This document shows positions 19,447 to 31,277 of a stretch of DNA of 35,967 nucleotides, piece after piece (positions within the stretch are counted from its first letter, which is position 1; each line of letters starts with the position of its first letter). A model generated the notes under the pieces. The model saw only the letters and a list, made by a program, of their open reading frames with translations, was not told the DNA's origin and made no database searches. Position numbers and translations under genes: made by a program. This DNA is from Schoenoplectus triqueter (Eukaryota > Streptophyta > Magnoliopsida > Poales > Cyperaceae): NCBI GenBank assembly GCA_964058805.1, contig CAXKVV010000464.1, positions 1-35,967 of the forward strand, written 5' to 3'.

Positions 19447-19779
19447 TCCACGCTATAAGTTTTGGACTGTTGAACCTATAAATCCTTAACCTGACCCATT
19501 ATTTCATTCACCACACCATACTCTATACCCCAACACTTTACGCTTAATTGACTACTTATAACTACTTAGCTATTTTATTTGCTTCCCCTTTTGTGATCTA
19601 GAGATACCTCGAGGTTAATAGCCGAAGGTAATTAATGGTTGGGGCTTGCGCCCATCAGAATCTGTAAGAACTCACAATCTCTAAAAAAACCCTAAATGTA
19701 TATTTTTATAATCATAATACACTTTAAATGCACGCTTAGAGCTAACACCGGGTCCTTCTTCTGTAACCCATCGCCCGAG
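19447..19779 (+). other. Probable LTR/leader sequence of the Athila-like element
   Basis: A TATA-like CCTATAAATCC (about 19472-19482) is followed by a pyrimidine/AC-rich leader (CACCACACCATACTCTATACC) and then mixed sequence up to the SIRE-like LTR. The layout (repeats, TATA, leader, later gag on the same strand) fits a gypsy LTR and 5' UTR. No primer-binding site is certain. Confidence 0.35.
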
Positions 19780-20337
19780 TGTTGAGGTGTGCGAAAAAGG
19801 ATCTCACACGAGCATATCAAGTTCTTCTCTTGATTCAGATTGATATTTTAAGGAATGATTGATGGTTATTACCCACAAAGCACAGAAATTATAAGGAATA
19901 CAGAAAATATTAACGGAGTTCAGCTTTAACAATGCATACGTCTCTGGGTCTCATCCATAAATGGGATGTCACTTTATTAGTCAAAATTTCAGGTACAATA
20001 TAAAAGCTTTAACTTCTTCACAAAATAAGTGTAAGAAGACTAAAAACTTTAATAAAGAGAGAACAACAAATGAACACTTAAGGCTCAAAGAGAAAATTTG
20101 AGACAACACTCAAGAGAGTAAAGAACTGAAGATTGCACAAGAATGTCTATAGATTTGGCTAAGTCAAGATCTTTTGTTCTTGTAATTTACAAAGGAAGGA
20201 ATCAGGTCTATTGATTGCAGTAGAGTGCTCTAGGTTACTCAGAATGTTGACTATTTTTCTTTATTCAAATTGTTCTACATTCATAACATCACATTTATAA
20301 GCCATTAACAGAAAACTGGTATTCTTGCGCTAAAAAA

Positions 20338-20832
20338 CGTTATAACGATTCATAAATCGTTATAACGTTTCATAATGAGTCTTAAATTTTCAAGAACACC
20401 CCTTGTCAGAATTATATTGAAACGTTATAACGATTCAAAAATAAATAGGATGAATCGTTATAACGTTATACAGAGACGTTGAACGATTTACAGAACCGTT
20501 ACAATGTTTTGACTTGTTTGACCAATCTTCTGACAAGTCTACTGATCTTCAGAAATATTATAATAATTCAGTGAAGCGTTATACGTTTCATGAATCGTTG
20601 AACGCTTTATGAAGCGTTACATAACGATACACTCTGTTAATTTTAGTTTATTTCTGCTCACAAAGAACTTAGAATATTTTTGAGTAAGTGTATTAAATCG
20701 TTATAACACTTTATGAAGCGTTACATAATGATACATTCTGTTAACTTTTGGCTCATTTCTACACACATAGAACTTAGAAATTTTTTGAGATATATATTGA
20801 ATCATTATAATGATTGGGGAATCGTTATAACG
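20338..20832. repeat. Array of the palindrome CGTTATAACG in the LTR U3
   Basis: Five exact copies of the 10 bp palindrome occur at 20338-20347, 20358-20367, 20423-20432, 20456-20465 and 20823-20832. Degenerate ones are scattered between (for example 20577-20586, 20698-20707 and the fully symmetric TCATTATAATGA at 20802-20813). Most are preceded by AAT. Each palindrome contains two inverted TAACG half-sites, a core seen in plant MYB recognition sequences. Confidence 0.85.
20605..20812. repeat. 104 bp tandem duplication in the LTR U3
   Basis: Two units, 20605-20708 and 20709-20812, both begin CTTTATGAAGCGTTACATAA and share TCTGTTAA, ACAAAGAACTTAGAA/ACATAGAACTTAGAA, TTTTTGAG and a terminal palindrome variant. 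Confidence 0.85.
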
Positions 20833-21091
20833 GTTCTCTGCGACAGAGTTTCTTCCTTGCATAATTATGAAGAATATAAGTTTTTGAATTATACCTATAT
20901 ATTAAATATGATCTTATATCTTCATAGAAGCTTCTGAATTGATCTTGATCATTTCTTCTTAGAATCCTGCAATTAAATCTCAAGAACACCTTGTTAAATT
21001 CAATAAGATTTTGCAAAACAACAAAATTAAAGAAATTGTTAAGTATAACACAGATAATTCATAAGGCCCAAAGAATACGATGAATGAATAA

Positions 21092-21852
21092 CCTGCCAAT
21101 GGTGAGAATCGAGGTCGACTCGTAGAGGATGATGAATTGTTGGTGCTCATAACACTAGTAGATTATGCAACACCACGAGCTAAAAATACTAGGGGCCAAA
21201 TCAGACTTCCACTTCTACTGGGAGGCCCATCCAGTTATGGCGTAAACACCATTAGTATTCTCCAGAATAACTGCTATCACTTGCTAGAGCACGAAGACCC
21301 GCATGATCATATCTAGGCATTTCTACAATGCTTAGGAGTAGTCCTCCCAAATGGAGCGACGGACGACTACATCAGACTCTCTTTATTCTCTTTCACTCTA
21401 AAGGATAAAGCTAAAAGATTATTAAATTCTCTTCCTAAAGACTCCGTTGGTATCTAGTACAATCTTTTTAATTTTTTATTGAATAAATTATTTCCGCATA
21501 TGAAAACTATAAAGATTAGAACACAAATCTCAGTATTTAGTCATGATGCAGATGAGTCATTATGTGAGGTGTGAAAAATTATGGCAAATTATTAAACTCA
21601 TGCCCACACTATAACATATTCGATTGGATGATAGTTGAAAATATGTTCGTGTCAAAACAAATAAGAGAGGGCATACCGAGGTACGTGCCTCCACACAAGG
21701 TTGGAGTTGTTGATCCGCTTAAAGAGAAGAAGAGCAATGAAAATATTAAGGAGAAATCATTGGAAGCGACTGCAAGGCATAATGACTCAAAGAACACGAG
21801 CAAAGTCAAAGATAAAACTTTTAGGGAGACTCATGAAAATTCTAAAAAATAA
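21092..21852 (+). pseudogene. Athila-like Ty3/gypsy gag remnant
   Basis: Gag forms the capsid shell of the retroelement particle. From 21092 the frame reads NRGRLVEDDELLVLITLVDY, continues to LLEHEDPHDHI, and then to the capsid core IRLSLFSFTLKDKAKRLLNSLPKDS (about 21370-21448), the hallmark of plant gypsy Athila/Tat gag. In-frame stops at 21314, 21455 and 21572 fall where the family usually has Gln or Trp codons. A frameshift near 21574 moves the match to the frame reading LLNSCPHYNIFDWM, equivalent to the 'CPHHGIPDW' end of the capsid domain. Beyond 21660 the frame is Lys/Glu-rich and open to 21852 but not clearly gag. There is no protease, RT or integrase after it. Confidence 0.82.
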
Positions 21853-21974
21853 TATTAATATTAAACAATTTTACGCTCTTAGGGTGAAAAAAATTAGATT
21901 TATTGTGTGAGAGGAATATCAAGTGGAGAGAAGAGCTACAATTCTCTGTCCAACACATCAAATGGATGATGAAA

Positions 21975-22480
21975 CAGAGGTCGAGCTGAACGACCAAAAA
22001 TAAAGCTCTACTTGTGAGGTAACCCAAAATTTCTTTTAATTTTTTTATTTTAGTTAATTTTTTATGTTTTAATGTATTTTATTTTATTGATTGTATTGTA
22101 GGAATAAATACCCACAGATATTCATTGGAGAAAGAAACAAGACAAAGGATCGAGCTTAAACTCAAAAATCTGAAAACATAAATAATGACATACAGACCAC
22201 ACATGACCCTAGTGCGACTCACAACAAGGGAAGTAAAGTTTGGATATTGAAAAAATATTGGTGAATATTTTGGAAAAACTCCTTAGGTGCAATCTGCACC
22301 CCACATCGCTAGAGCCACACCGCTCGTCATCTTTATGAGATCCTCCTATAGATTGATGCGCTCACTGCATGTCACATCCGTGCAGCACCAATATATTTAT
22401 GAGTATCTCTTTACTTCCGCTTTATTTTTACTTGAAACGTTGAGGAAAACACTCGATTTAAGTTCAGGGGATATTTAAGA
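21975..22480 (+). mobile_element. Athila-like post-pol 3' region, joined to gag by pol deletion
   Basis: GTCGAGCTGAACGAC then AAATAAAGCTCTACTTGTGAGGTAACCC (about 21981-22024) matches the conserved segment that follows the pol stop in Athila/Tat elements (normally '...AAACAAGCGCTTGTTGGGAGGCAACCCA'). A T-rich tract follows. The later GTTGAGGAAAACACTCGATT.AAGTTCAGGGGA (about 22439-22472) corresponds to their 'TTGAGGACAATG...TAAGTTTGGGGG' motif close to the 3' LTR. Only ~300 bp separates it from the gag core, so essentially all of pol has been lost. No 3' LTR is recognisable. Confidence 0.7.
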
Positions 22481-22576
22481 TTGTATCTGCATTACATATA
22501 TTTATGAGTATTTTTTAACATTGTTTACACTTTCTTTTTTATTCTTAGGATCATTTAGCTTATATTTTAGATTTAC

Positions 22577-22974
22577 ATTTAGCTATGGTGTTATGCATAG
22601 CACGGAATGTTCTCGTGCTATGGATCGATTTTTCATTTTTAAAGTTTAAATGATCGATCCAATCGTACAAAATGATTTTCATATGAATACCTATATTTAA
22701 ATCAAATTTTATATATTTTTTAATCTTTTTACTATTTTTTAAAATAGTTAGAAAATCACTTCATTTAGTTATTATGAGTCATTCAAAAGAAGCGATTTTT
22801 TTACTGTCTTAAAAAATAGTAAAGAAATTCTAAAAAATATAAAATTCAGTCTATCTCTAGATATTCATATAAAAATCATTTTGTACAGTTGGATCAACCA
22901 TTTATACTTTGATAACAAAGAACCGATCCATAACATGGAAACGATCTGTGCTATACATAGCACCATAGTCTAAC
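22577..22974. mobile_element. Foldback MITE, family C copy 1
   Basis: The left end TTAGCTATGGTGTTATGCAT pairs with the right end (minus TTAGACTATGGTGCTATGTA). The arms continue through GCTATGGATCGATT, AAAGTTTAAATG.TCGATCCAA and TACAAAATGATTTTCATATGAAT, and an inner ATAGTTAGAAAATCACTTCA block pairs with its complement. It is followed by a TATATATA run. No coding capacity. Copies 2 and 3 are at 30909-31510. Confidence 0.85.
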
Positions 22975-24287
22975 TCTATATATATGTGTATATGTATATG
23001 ACCAAGATTTATTTAAATAAATCATGGAAAAAAACATATATTATCGTACAATTTCGATGGAACATTTTGTCTGATTTTTTTAGATATGTGATGTGCTCTA
23101 CTGAAAATCTAAAATCATTTGATATTTGCTGCTCTTTATAATTTCATTAATAGCATTTTGTACTATTATGAGAATAAGAACTCGAAAACAAATTACATAA
23201 ATAAAATTCGAGGAATGGTAATTCCACTACTTATCTGCACACCGTATTTACACAATGTTAACTATAAACACTTTTCAAAAGTAAAAATCTCTAACCCAAG
23301 TTATGAGACACATTTTCGAAAATTATCTATACTTGACACTTTGTGCAAATGTACCGTGCAAAATAATTTCTCTTTTTTTTACTCATGTATGTTAATTTTT
23401 CAACAATACTAATAACCAAACTTGAACCTTTTAGCAATGACTGATAATCATTATTATGAGATTCTTTATTTATATGGATATATTATTTATATGAATATAG
23501 AATATATATACCATTTTGAATTATTTATTATATACATATAAATAAAGACACCAGTTAGCAATGACTGAATCTAGTCCCTTCTGCTGCAGGCTTAGGACTG
23601 GTAACGTGCCTACGTTCCTCACTGGGGAAGCTCTTTCGAGTCTTCACTGCTAGTAGTAAAAACTCTCAGCCGTGTTGAGTGATCGGCTATTGAACTCGTT
23701 TTCAAATAAGAAATTTTACTCAAAATTCTAAAAAATAACAAATTAATTTATTTGTATAATTTAGTCGAAAACTATTCTTGCAAGCAAACGGATAACATTA
23801 ATTTGCTTTATGTTCAAACAGGAAATATTATTTCTTCATAAATATTCTGTCGCTACAATTTAATAAACTAAAATTCGATTATAGAAAATTGTAACATTGA
23901 CCAGTGATTTATGAAAAGTACGTTTTTACTTTTTCTGAGCATATGCAATTAATTATAATATACCTACTTGTTAGTGAAATTAATCTCTAACAAAATAATA
24001 AGTGATTTATGAAAAGACAGGTTAAACTGACATAAACTTCCACGATTCTTCTATGCCGTCAAATTAACGTGACAGACTGATAAAAAAAGAGATGCATATT
24101 CTATTATTGCTGTGAAAATTAAATATAAATAATTGGGACATATTTTCAAATATTTCTATGATTTTTGAAGATTTATGATTATAAATCAGACATAAATCAA
24201 TTAAATACACGAACAAATAAATTAAATCTCATTTTAAATGAAACAAATAGATTTACAAAACTAGGACCTTGAATCTCGGTACAGATC
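22975..24287. other. AT-rich intergenic DNA with a small GC-richer island
   Basis: Mostly AT-rich without genes. A 14 bp direct repeat TTAGCAATGACTGA occurs at 23431-23444 and 23555-23568, and just after the second copy lies a ~125 bp GC-richer patch (23575-23700) of unknown origin. Confidence 0.4.
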
Positions 24288-25335
24288 TAGAGGTAGCAGA
24301 ATCCGATCCGACTCAAGAAACTCGCCCGACCTGTTCGGATCCAAACCCGATCTGACCTGATTTGTTAAAAAAGTTAAACTAATCTGATCTGATTCGAATC
24401 CGATCTGACCTGATCCGACTCGAGATCAAATGACCTACAATCTAATTAAAATCTATCAAAGAACTGGAAAAAATACATGTAAATTGACTTAGGGCTGTCA
24501 ATGGATATTCATAATCCGAAAATCCGATTCGAATCCGCACAAATGTATCCGCATATAGATCCTTAAAATATATTTGTTAGTTTATTGAATCCACATATGT
24601 TTTCTAGAAAATGATCCATCTAAAGTAATGGATCCTCATTTGGATCTTAACAGATTTGAATCCGAATCCGCTATGAATTCAATAAATAAATAAAATTATA
24701 TCATATGTCAATTAATAAGATAAACATGTCCAATTTAGTTTAAATTGAAGAGCAATGTTTATGTTTCACTCTGTTTTGATTCATAAAGTTGAATAGTAGT
24801 TATTATATTAATTAGGTAGATTTTATTATGTTATTTGATGTTTATTGTATGTTTTGAAAGTTGAAACAAATAATTATGATTGTTTCTACGTTTATGATTG
24901 GAACAAATAATTTTAAGATTGCTATAATAGTAAATATGAATTATGATTGTTGTTACGTTTGAAATAATTTTAAGATAACATGATAATTTTTCTCTTGTCA
25001 TATATTAATTATGTTATTTTTAATATTATTATAATATAAGATTTGAAATATAATCCGAATTCGATCCGAAATCTGCTATAATAGTAAATATGGATTCGCA
25101 TTTGAATTTTTAAAATTTTATTGGATACGAATCCGCATATGGATCTTATAAATTTTTAATGGATTCGCATTTAGATCCTCCGGAATCTGATTCGAATCTG
25201 ATCCATTAACAGTCCTAATCCGACCCGATCCAACACAACCCTGACCCAACCCAATTTCTTCTAAAAAATCAAACTGACCCGACCCGTCCGATTACCACCT
25301 CTATACTGACCCGACCCGTCCGATTACCACCTCTA
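24288..25335. mobile_element. Outer hAT-like foldback element made of 'CCGACCCGAT'-type repeats
   Basis: The left end TAGAGGTAGCAGAATCCGAT and right end (minus TAGAGGTGGTAATCGGACGG) are imperfect inverted repeats. Subterminal zones are packed with GATCCGA/TCGGATC and GACCCGA motifs. Candidate 8 bp duplications TACAGATC (24280-24287) and TACTGACC (after the right end) differ at two positions, fitting an old hAT-type insertion. The right end exists as two tandem 32 bp copies (25274-25305, 25306-25337). A second element is nested inside at 24490-25217. Confidence 0.6.
24490..25217. mobile_element. Inner hAT-like element, TAGGGCTGTCAATGGAT ends (728 bp)
   Basis: The left end TAGGGCTGTCAATGGATA pairs with the right end (minus TAGGACTGTTAATGGATC). 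Both arms carry ATCCGAATCCG-type repeats. It splits the outer element, so it inserted later. The AT-rich middle shows no transposase and no clean 8 bp duplication. Confidence 0.6.
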
Positions 25336-25343
25336 TACTGACC

Positions 25344-26052
25344 AGATAAGCTAGTACGTGGTAACTTACATGCGACATGAGGTGGTAGGAAACATTTAGC
25401 GAAACCATAATTTGGGCTTGAGAGAAGTCATAAGAAGGGAAAAAGGAAGCCGGGAAGGAAACATATCAAATGGGCCGCACCTGTAAGGTATGTAAACTGA
25501 CTCGACCGTTTTATTTTTAGATGACGTGCAAATCATGTAGAATTTCTCTTCAACAAATGATACTTATTTGGGCTTAAACCATTACCTTACTTCTTTCGAA
25601 TATTTTTTGGGATAATTAATTTTGGGCCCAACTGTCCAAGAAAATCTAATTGAAACAAGAAGAAATATGTAGTATCATTTATTCATTTATCTTTTACATA
25701 ATAAGTTCGTTCTTTCTGTTCATGCAGAATCAAATAAAAAAGTTTAATTATCAAACAGTAAGTAAAGCAATTCGTGACCAAATTATCTACACTCCAATTC
25801 CCTGGTGACTGCCCCTTTGCCGAAGCCGAATTACGTTATAGATTTAGAATAAGTTAGTAACATACTAACATTACTGTTCACATAATAGTTTGATTACTGA
25901 TTTCTTGTTCTTCTACTAACAGAAAAATAAAAATAAAATTATTAAAATGTTTTTCAATATTAGAATCATGAATTAAATAACATCAACAGTAAAGAAATAA
26001 TCAAATGACAACTTTTTTTCGTAATACATCGTGCTAATTTCTACATAAAAAT
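25344..26052. other. Intergenic DNA, nothing identified
   Basis: No gene or transposon signature that I can support. Confidence 0.45.
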
Positions 26053-26724
26053 TCCAAATAGCGATTATAGCCGTATAGTGGTAAGGTTCTTAAAAAAAAA
26101 CTATAGCGAATAGTGAAGCTATCACGGAAGCTACTTGACTTACCATTTTTATGAAAAAATATTAATTCTACTTAATATTTAATATTATATAAATAAGTAA
26201 CAAGTAAAAATAGTAAATTAAAAATTAATTAATTTTTCAAATTTGAATTACCATAATAACATGAGGGCCCCGGTTAAAATTTTAATTATATTGCAAACTA
26301 TACTATATATAATTTTCTACTGACATTACTCCAAATATAAAATTATATATATTTTTAACTAAAAAATATTTTAAATAGATAAATTATGTTTTATTTTGTA
26401 CTCAAAATATCTCAAGTATTTTTATATTCATAACTTTCTCTTAGTGTCATCTTTATTCTTCCGTAAATACATTAGATATATATTATCTAAATTAAATAAT
26501 TATTTTGTACATTAATTAAACATTTTTTGGTTCATTTTGATTACAACATGTTAGTTTGGTCTTGTAAATAAAGCCAAATTATGAATAATCAAGAAAAATA
26601 AATAAAGTATGGACATACAATATTAAAAAAATGACTAAAAAAACCTTTGGGCAGCATAGCGGCTGCTATTTTCATTGTGTGATATATGCTATAGCAAACC
26701 GCTATTACCACTATAGCGTCCATA
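26053..26724. mobile_element. Possible hAT-type MITE with 'CTATAGCGG' termini
   Basis: The left zone (TAGCGATTATAGCCGTATAGTGG, then ACTATAGCGAATAG) and the right zone (GCTATAGCAAACCGCTATTACCACTATAGCG) share inverted CTATAGTGGTAA and CGCTATAG motifs, a pattern common in plant hAT-derived elements. Ends and target duplication are unresolved. Confidence 0.4.
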
Positions 26725-27288
26725 GGTTAACTCAACTTTATGTCATATTGTATCAAAAAATTCTGTAGTAATGTTATAGTGGGTTATTTATAAGTTAACT
26801 TCAAACCGATAAATTTTAATAATTGACCTTATTCAATAGTACAATCATTTTTTTTTCCAAAATATATGTAGATCGACCATTTGATAGACCAATAGGAGAA
26901 ATAAAACAATGGACATAAATTAATTTAATTTACAATAATTATTAATTTTCTGGACATGTATTAGTTGTTTGTTGAACATTCTTCAAATACAATAATTTAT
27001 GGCGCATGCGTTTTATATGTAATGTTTTATCTGGTGAATATCACAATAGTCAGCCAACACTATAAAGAGAGGAAGACGGTCAAAGAAGTAAAGAACTGAC
27101 AATATTTAAAATCACGGACAATACTATATACACTGTAGTACTAAGAAAATAAGAATGTGAATTCTATTTTATCATGGCCAAAAGTTTAGCTTTGTGAAAT
27201 TAAGCTATTAAAATAATGAAAAAGTTTTGTCAAGATGTACCACGAAATAATAATAATTCTTTTATAATTGGTGGATCCGGGATCCCGC
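26725..27288. other. AT-rich intergenic DNA, nothing identified
   Basis: No recognisable feature up to the microsatellite. Confidence 0.45.
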
Positions 27289-28320
<1,032 letters not shown>

Positions 28321-29708
28321 TACTACCACAAAAAAGAGTTTATAGAAAACCGATTCTAAAAACGTTGAATGTGCCGGTTTTTATAAAAATAACAAGTTTT
28401 AATGATAAAAATATTGTTTGTAAGATAGAGTTAGAGCCGGTTTTCATAAAAATAAGCTCTAAACATTATAATTAGCACCAGTTTTATAAACAACCAGCTC
28501 AAAACATTAAATTTTATAATAGTTAGTACCGTTTTTTTAATAAACCAGTTTTAAACACTTCTAAAATTTTAGAACCATTTTTTAGCTAATAACCGACTCT
28601 AAATAAATCAACCAATGAAATTTCAACTTTTTGCTCCCACGTATTGCTATATTTTTCAATCTAACCGTTCGTTCATCATGATCCGACAATTTAAAAACTA
28701 AAATTTAAAAATCTAAATCCCACAGATTATCAATTTTCATCCTCCCTATTTCATATATAAAAGAGAGGTGCAGGACAGAGAAAGAGAAAGAAAAAAGAAA
28801 AGAAGAAAGAATGAAAAAATCAAAATCAAAATTCGATCATCTCAAGTTCAAACGGCCTTAACTTTTGATAGAAAACTCCGATTGAGGCGTTCTACGCGGC
28901 CACCGAAAACTAACGACGAGATCTACATGGTTATTGGTTTTTTCCATTCCAACCATTTTTGGGGCCAAAAACCTCGTCTTGATCCTCAAAAACGCATTTA
29001 AAGTTTTTTTTGTTGTTTTCTGTTTTTTGTTACAAATTGTATAGATAGAAAATTTATCAAAAAAATTTTAGTATGTAAATTATATGTAATCATTTTGTTA
29101 TTGGTTATGAACTGCTGATTCAAACTATTTAATCAAAATTTAGAGAAACCAATTCAAAAAAATAACAAATCAAAACTATTATTTTCTATTGTAAATGCAT
29201 AATAAAACAATACAGCGTTCTAATTCATAAATAATAATAAAAAAAAATTAGAGCTTATTTTTTAAAATAACTGGTTCTAAATCAAGTTTTAAAGCCGGTT
29301 ATTTCAAAAAACCGGCTCTAAATCATAAATAATAAAAAAAGTTTTAGAGCTGGTTTTCTTAAATATCTGGCTTTAATTGATTTAGATTAATTAGAGCCCG
29401 TTGTTTAAATAAAAGCTTCTATTTAGAGTCTGTTAATTATAGCCGAATTTTTTTTAAAAAAAACTTTTAAATATTGGTTTAGAATCAATTTTTTGGAGAC
29501 TTTAAAGTCGATTTTGTATAATAACCGACTCTAAATAAATCAATTTAGAACCGGTTATTAAATAAAAATCGATTCTAAATGCACCTCCTAGCACTCCTTT
29601 TTAAAGTCGGTTTCTATAATATTTAGAACCGCATACTTTTAGCACTGGTTGTATAACCAGTGCTAGATGCTTATATAACCGGTTCTAAAATATATTTTTC
29701 TAGTAGTG
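28321..29708 (+). mobile_element. Non-autonomous CACTA element 2 (about 1.39 kb)
   Basis: The left end TACTACCACAAAAAAG (first C mutated) and right end TTTTTCTAGTAGTG match CACTA termini. Both subterminal zones (28360-28610 and 29260-29700) contain many copies of GGTTCTAAA / TTTAGA(A/G)CCGG, often as hairpins; 29641-29664 is a perfect 10 bp stem, AGCACTGGTT-GTAT-AACCAGTGCT. The interior (about 28608-28990) has AACCAATGAAAT, a TATA box (28752-28762), a purine leader and a coding-like stretch homologous to CACTA element 1. The 3 bp flanks (TCT and AGA) do not match. No transposase. Confidence 0.8.
28752..28990 (+). other. Conserved internal promoter-leader-ORF core of CACTA element 2
   Basis: A TATA box (CATATATAAAAGAG) is followed by a GAGAAAGAAAAA purine leader. 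A frame with an ATG at 28768 (77 codons) then includes DRKLRLRRSTRPPKTNDEIY. The minus strand of CACTA element 1 (14280-14445) has the same order: TATA, purine leader, and a gap-free 33-codon match (17 of 33 residues identical by eye, ending DEIY). The function is unknown. It could be the first exon of the parental autonomous element or simply conserved DNA. Confidence 0.5.
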
Positions 29709-30904
29709 AGACATGAAGCCAACTAATTGATTATAACAATTTAATCAAGAATGTAGTTGAAATCTGATCCATAGAACTGTATCTCATTTAATATATTACT
29801 GATTATAACAAACGTATCAAACAAAAATAAACACATGAAGTGATCGATCAATCCCTAAAACATATATTGTCCTGAATTTTGTTCATTTCCCCAGAAACGC
29901 CCAGTTCAATTAAATGGATACCAGTTCCTCAGTTTTGATAAAATATATTAGCTTTTTGGCTCATGGAGGAAAAAGAAAGTGTACAGAGTCAAATTCCACC
30001 AGCGTCAAAAAATGTTTAACAATACGAACTTGTGTACATTAATTTTTTTAGAACTTTTATGATACCGTTAGCTTCTTTAATTAGAATATAATGTAGCATA
30101 AAGTGTTTTTAGACTCCACGAATAGGAAAAAGATTTTTACACTAAAATACACAGAATCTCCGCAACATTTCTGAACCATGGGCCGTTGTCCTTCCATGAC
30201 CATCTTCTAGAAGAAATAGTTTGGAAGTGTTTAGGTTCTCTGTAATATATCATACAATGATACATATTTTCAATTTACTAAAACTCTTATCCTTTTAAAA
30301 TATGCCATATGAAATCAAAGCGAATAACAGACGTATAATGTCTTGAATTAACTGCGACTTAGTTTATTATCACAAATTTCAATATTTCACATCAACATAT
30401 TTCATGAGATATGCAATTCCAAACATCTCTACACTTACGCATAATAACAGAGAAGTATAATCCCTGGCTTGAACACGTGCGCACTTCTTTCTAAAGTAAC
30501 GGAATAAAATCTAGGTTTACTAGCATTTGCATTAAATTTTCTCTTCATTCCGGTGCGCCCTTTGATGCTAGATTTGGCAAAGAAAGCAGTTCAATTTTGA
30601 ACTAATTATAATAGTGTTTGGCTTTCTTAGAACATCACTCCTGTCATTTACTTTTCTAGAAGACATAATACAAAGGCTTTTAAATTATAAGGAGGGTTCA
30701 AATGCTATAATTTTTTGTGTTTCTATTATGTCATCATTTTTTAAATTTTTGATAACTCAAAATTTAAAATTAAAGTATTAAAATAAAATCATTAAATTTG
30801 AGTGAATAAGAAATTTAATTGGTCATTGATAAAAAACTATTATAACTTTCATATAAAAAATATTTATTAAAAAATATCTTTAATATATATAGAGAGAGAA
30901 AGAG
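29709..30904. other. AT-rich intergenic DNA, nothing identified
   Basis: No gene found. Two TTCTAGAA palindromes (30205-30212, 30654-30661) resemble heat-shock-element cores but lack a nearby gene. Confidence 0.4.
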
Positions 30905-30908
30905 AGTT

Positions 30909-31277
30909 GGGCTACGCTGCTATGCATAGTATGGATCACCTCTGTACTATAGATTATTTTTTCTTTCTCAAAGCCTAAATGGTTGATCTGAACCACCTAA
31001 AATGATTTCTATATGAAAATCTAGTCGATGACCAACTTAATATTTTTTAAAAAAAAATTTACTATTTTTTAGATAGTTAGAAAATCACTTGATTTAGTCA
31101 TTCAAAATAAGTGATTTTTTAACTATCTAAAAAATTAGTAAAAGATACAAAATTTGGTCCACATGTAGAATTTAATATGAAAATCATTTGAGTTGTTCAA
31201 ATTGACTATTTAGACTTTAAGAATGAAGAAATGACCCATAACACTAGGATGATTCGTGCTATGCATAGCACGCTGCA
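30909..31277. mobile_element. Foldback MITE, family C copy 2
   Basis: The left end GGCTACGCTGCTATGCATAG pairs with the right end (minus GCAGCGTGCTATGCATAGCA). The arms share AATGGTTGATC, AAAATGATTTCTATATGAAAAT and the inner ATAGTTAGAAAATCACTTGA block with copy 1 at 22577. Confidence 0.8.

Larger units (their letters stand above)
19780..21050 (-). mobile_element. SIRE-like copia LTR, minus strand (about 1.27 kb)
   Basis: On the minus strand the segment begins TGTTATACTTAAC (21050) and ends CACCTCAACA (19780), giving TGTT...AACA ends. The U5 contains GACGTATGCATTG..AAAGCTGAACTCCGTTAA (about 19905-19945), which matches the 'GACGTAGGCA...GCCGAACCTCGTTAA' block typical of SIRE/Maximus LTRs. A TATA box (minus TTATAAATG, about 20293-20301) and an AATAAAG signal (about 19972-19979) fit U3-R-U5 order. 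The U3 holds the palindrome array and 104 bp duplication. No matching 5 bp duplication was found, so it may be truncated or part of a larger disrupted insert between the gypsy leader and its gag. Confidence 0.55.

Noticed and set aside
19775..21055. 5 bp target duplication of the SIRE-like LTR
   Set aside because: Flanks CCGAG and CAGAT do not match, so a clean solo-LTR insertion is not claimed.
30205..30661. Two TTCTAGAA heat-shock-element-like cores
   Set aside because: No gene nearby and such 8 bp palindromes occur by chance in sequence of this length; similar ones appear at 3144 and 24602.
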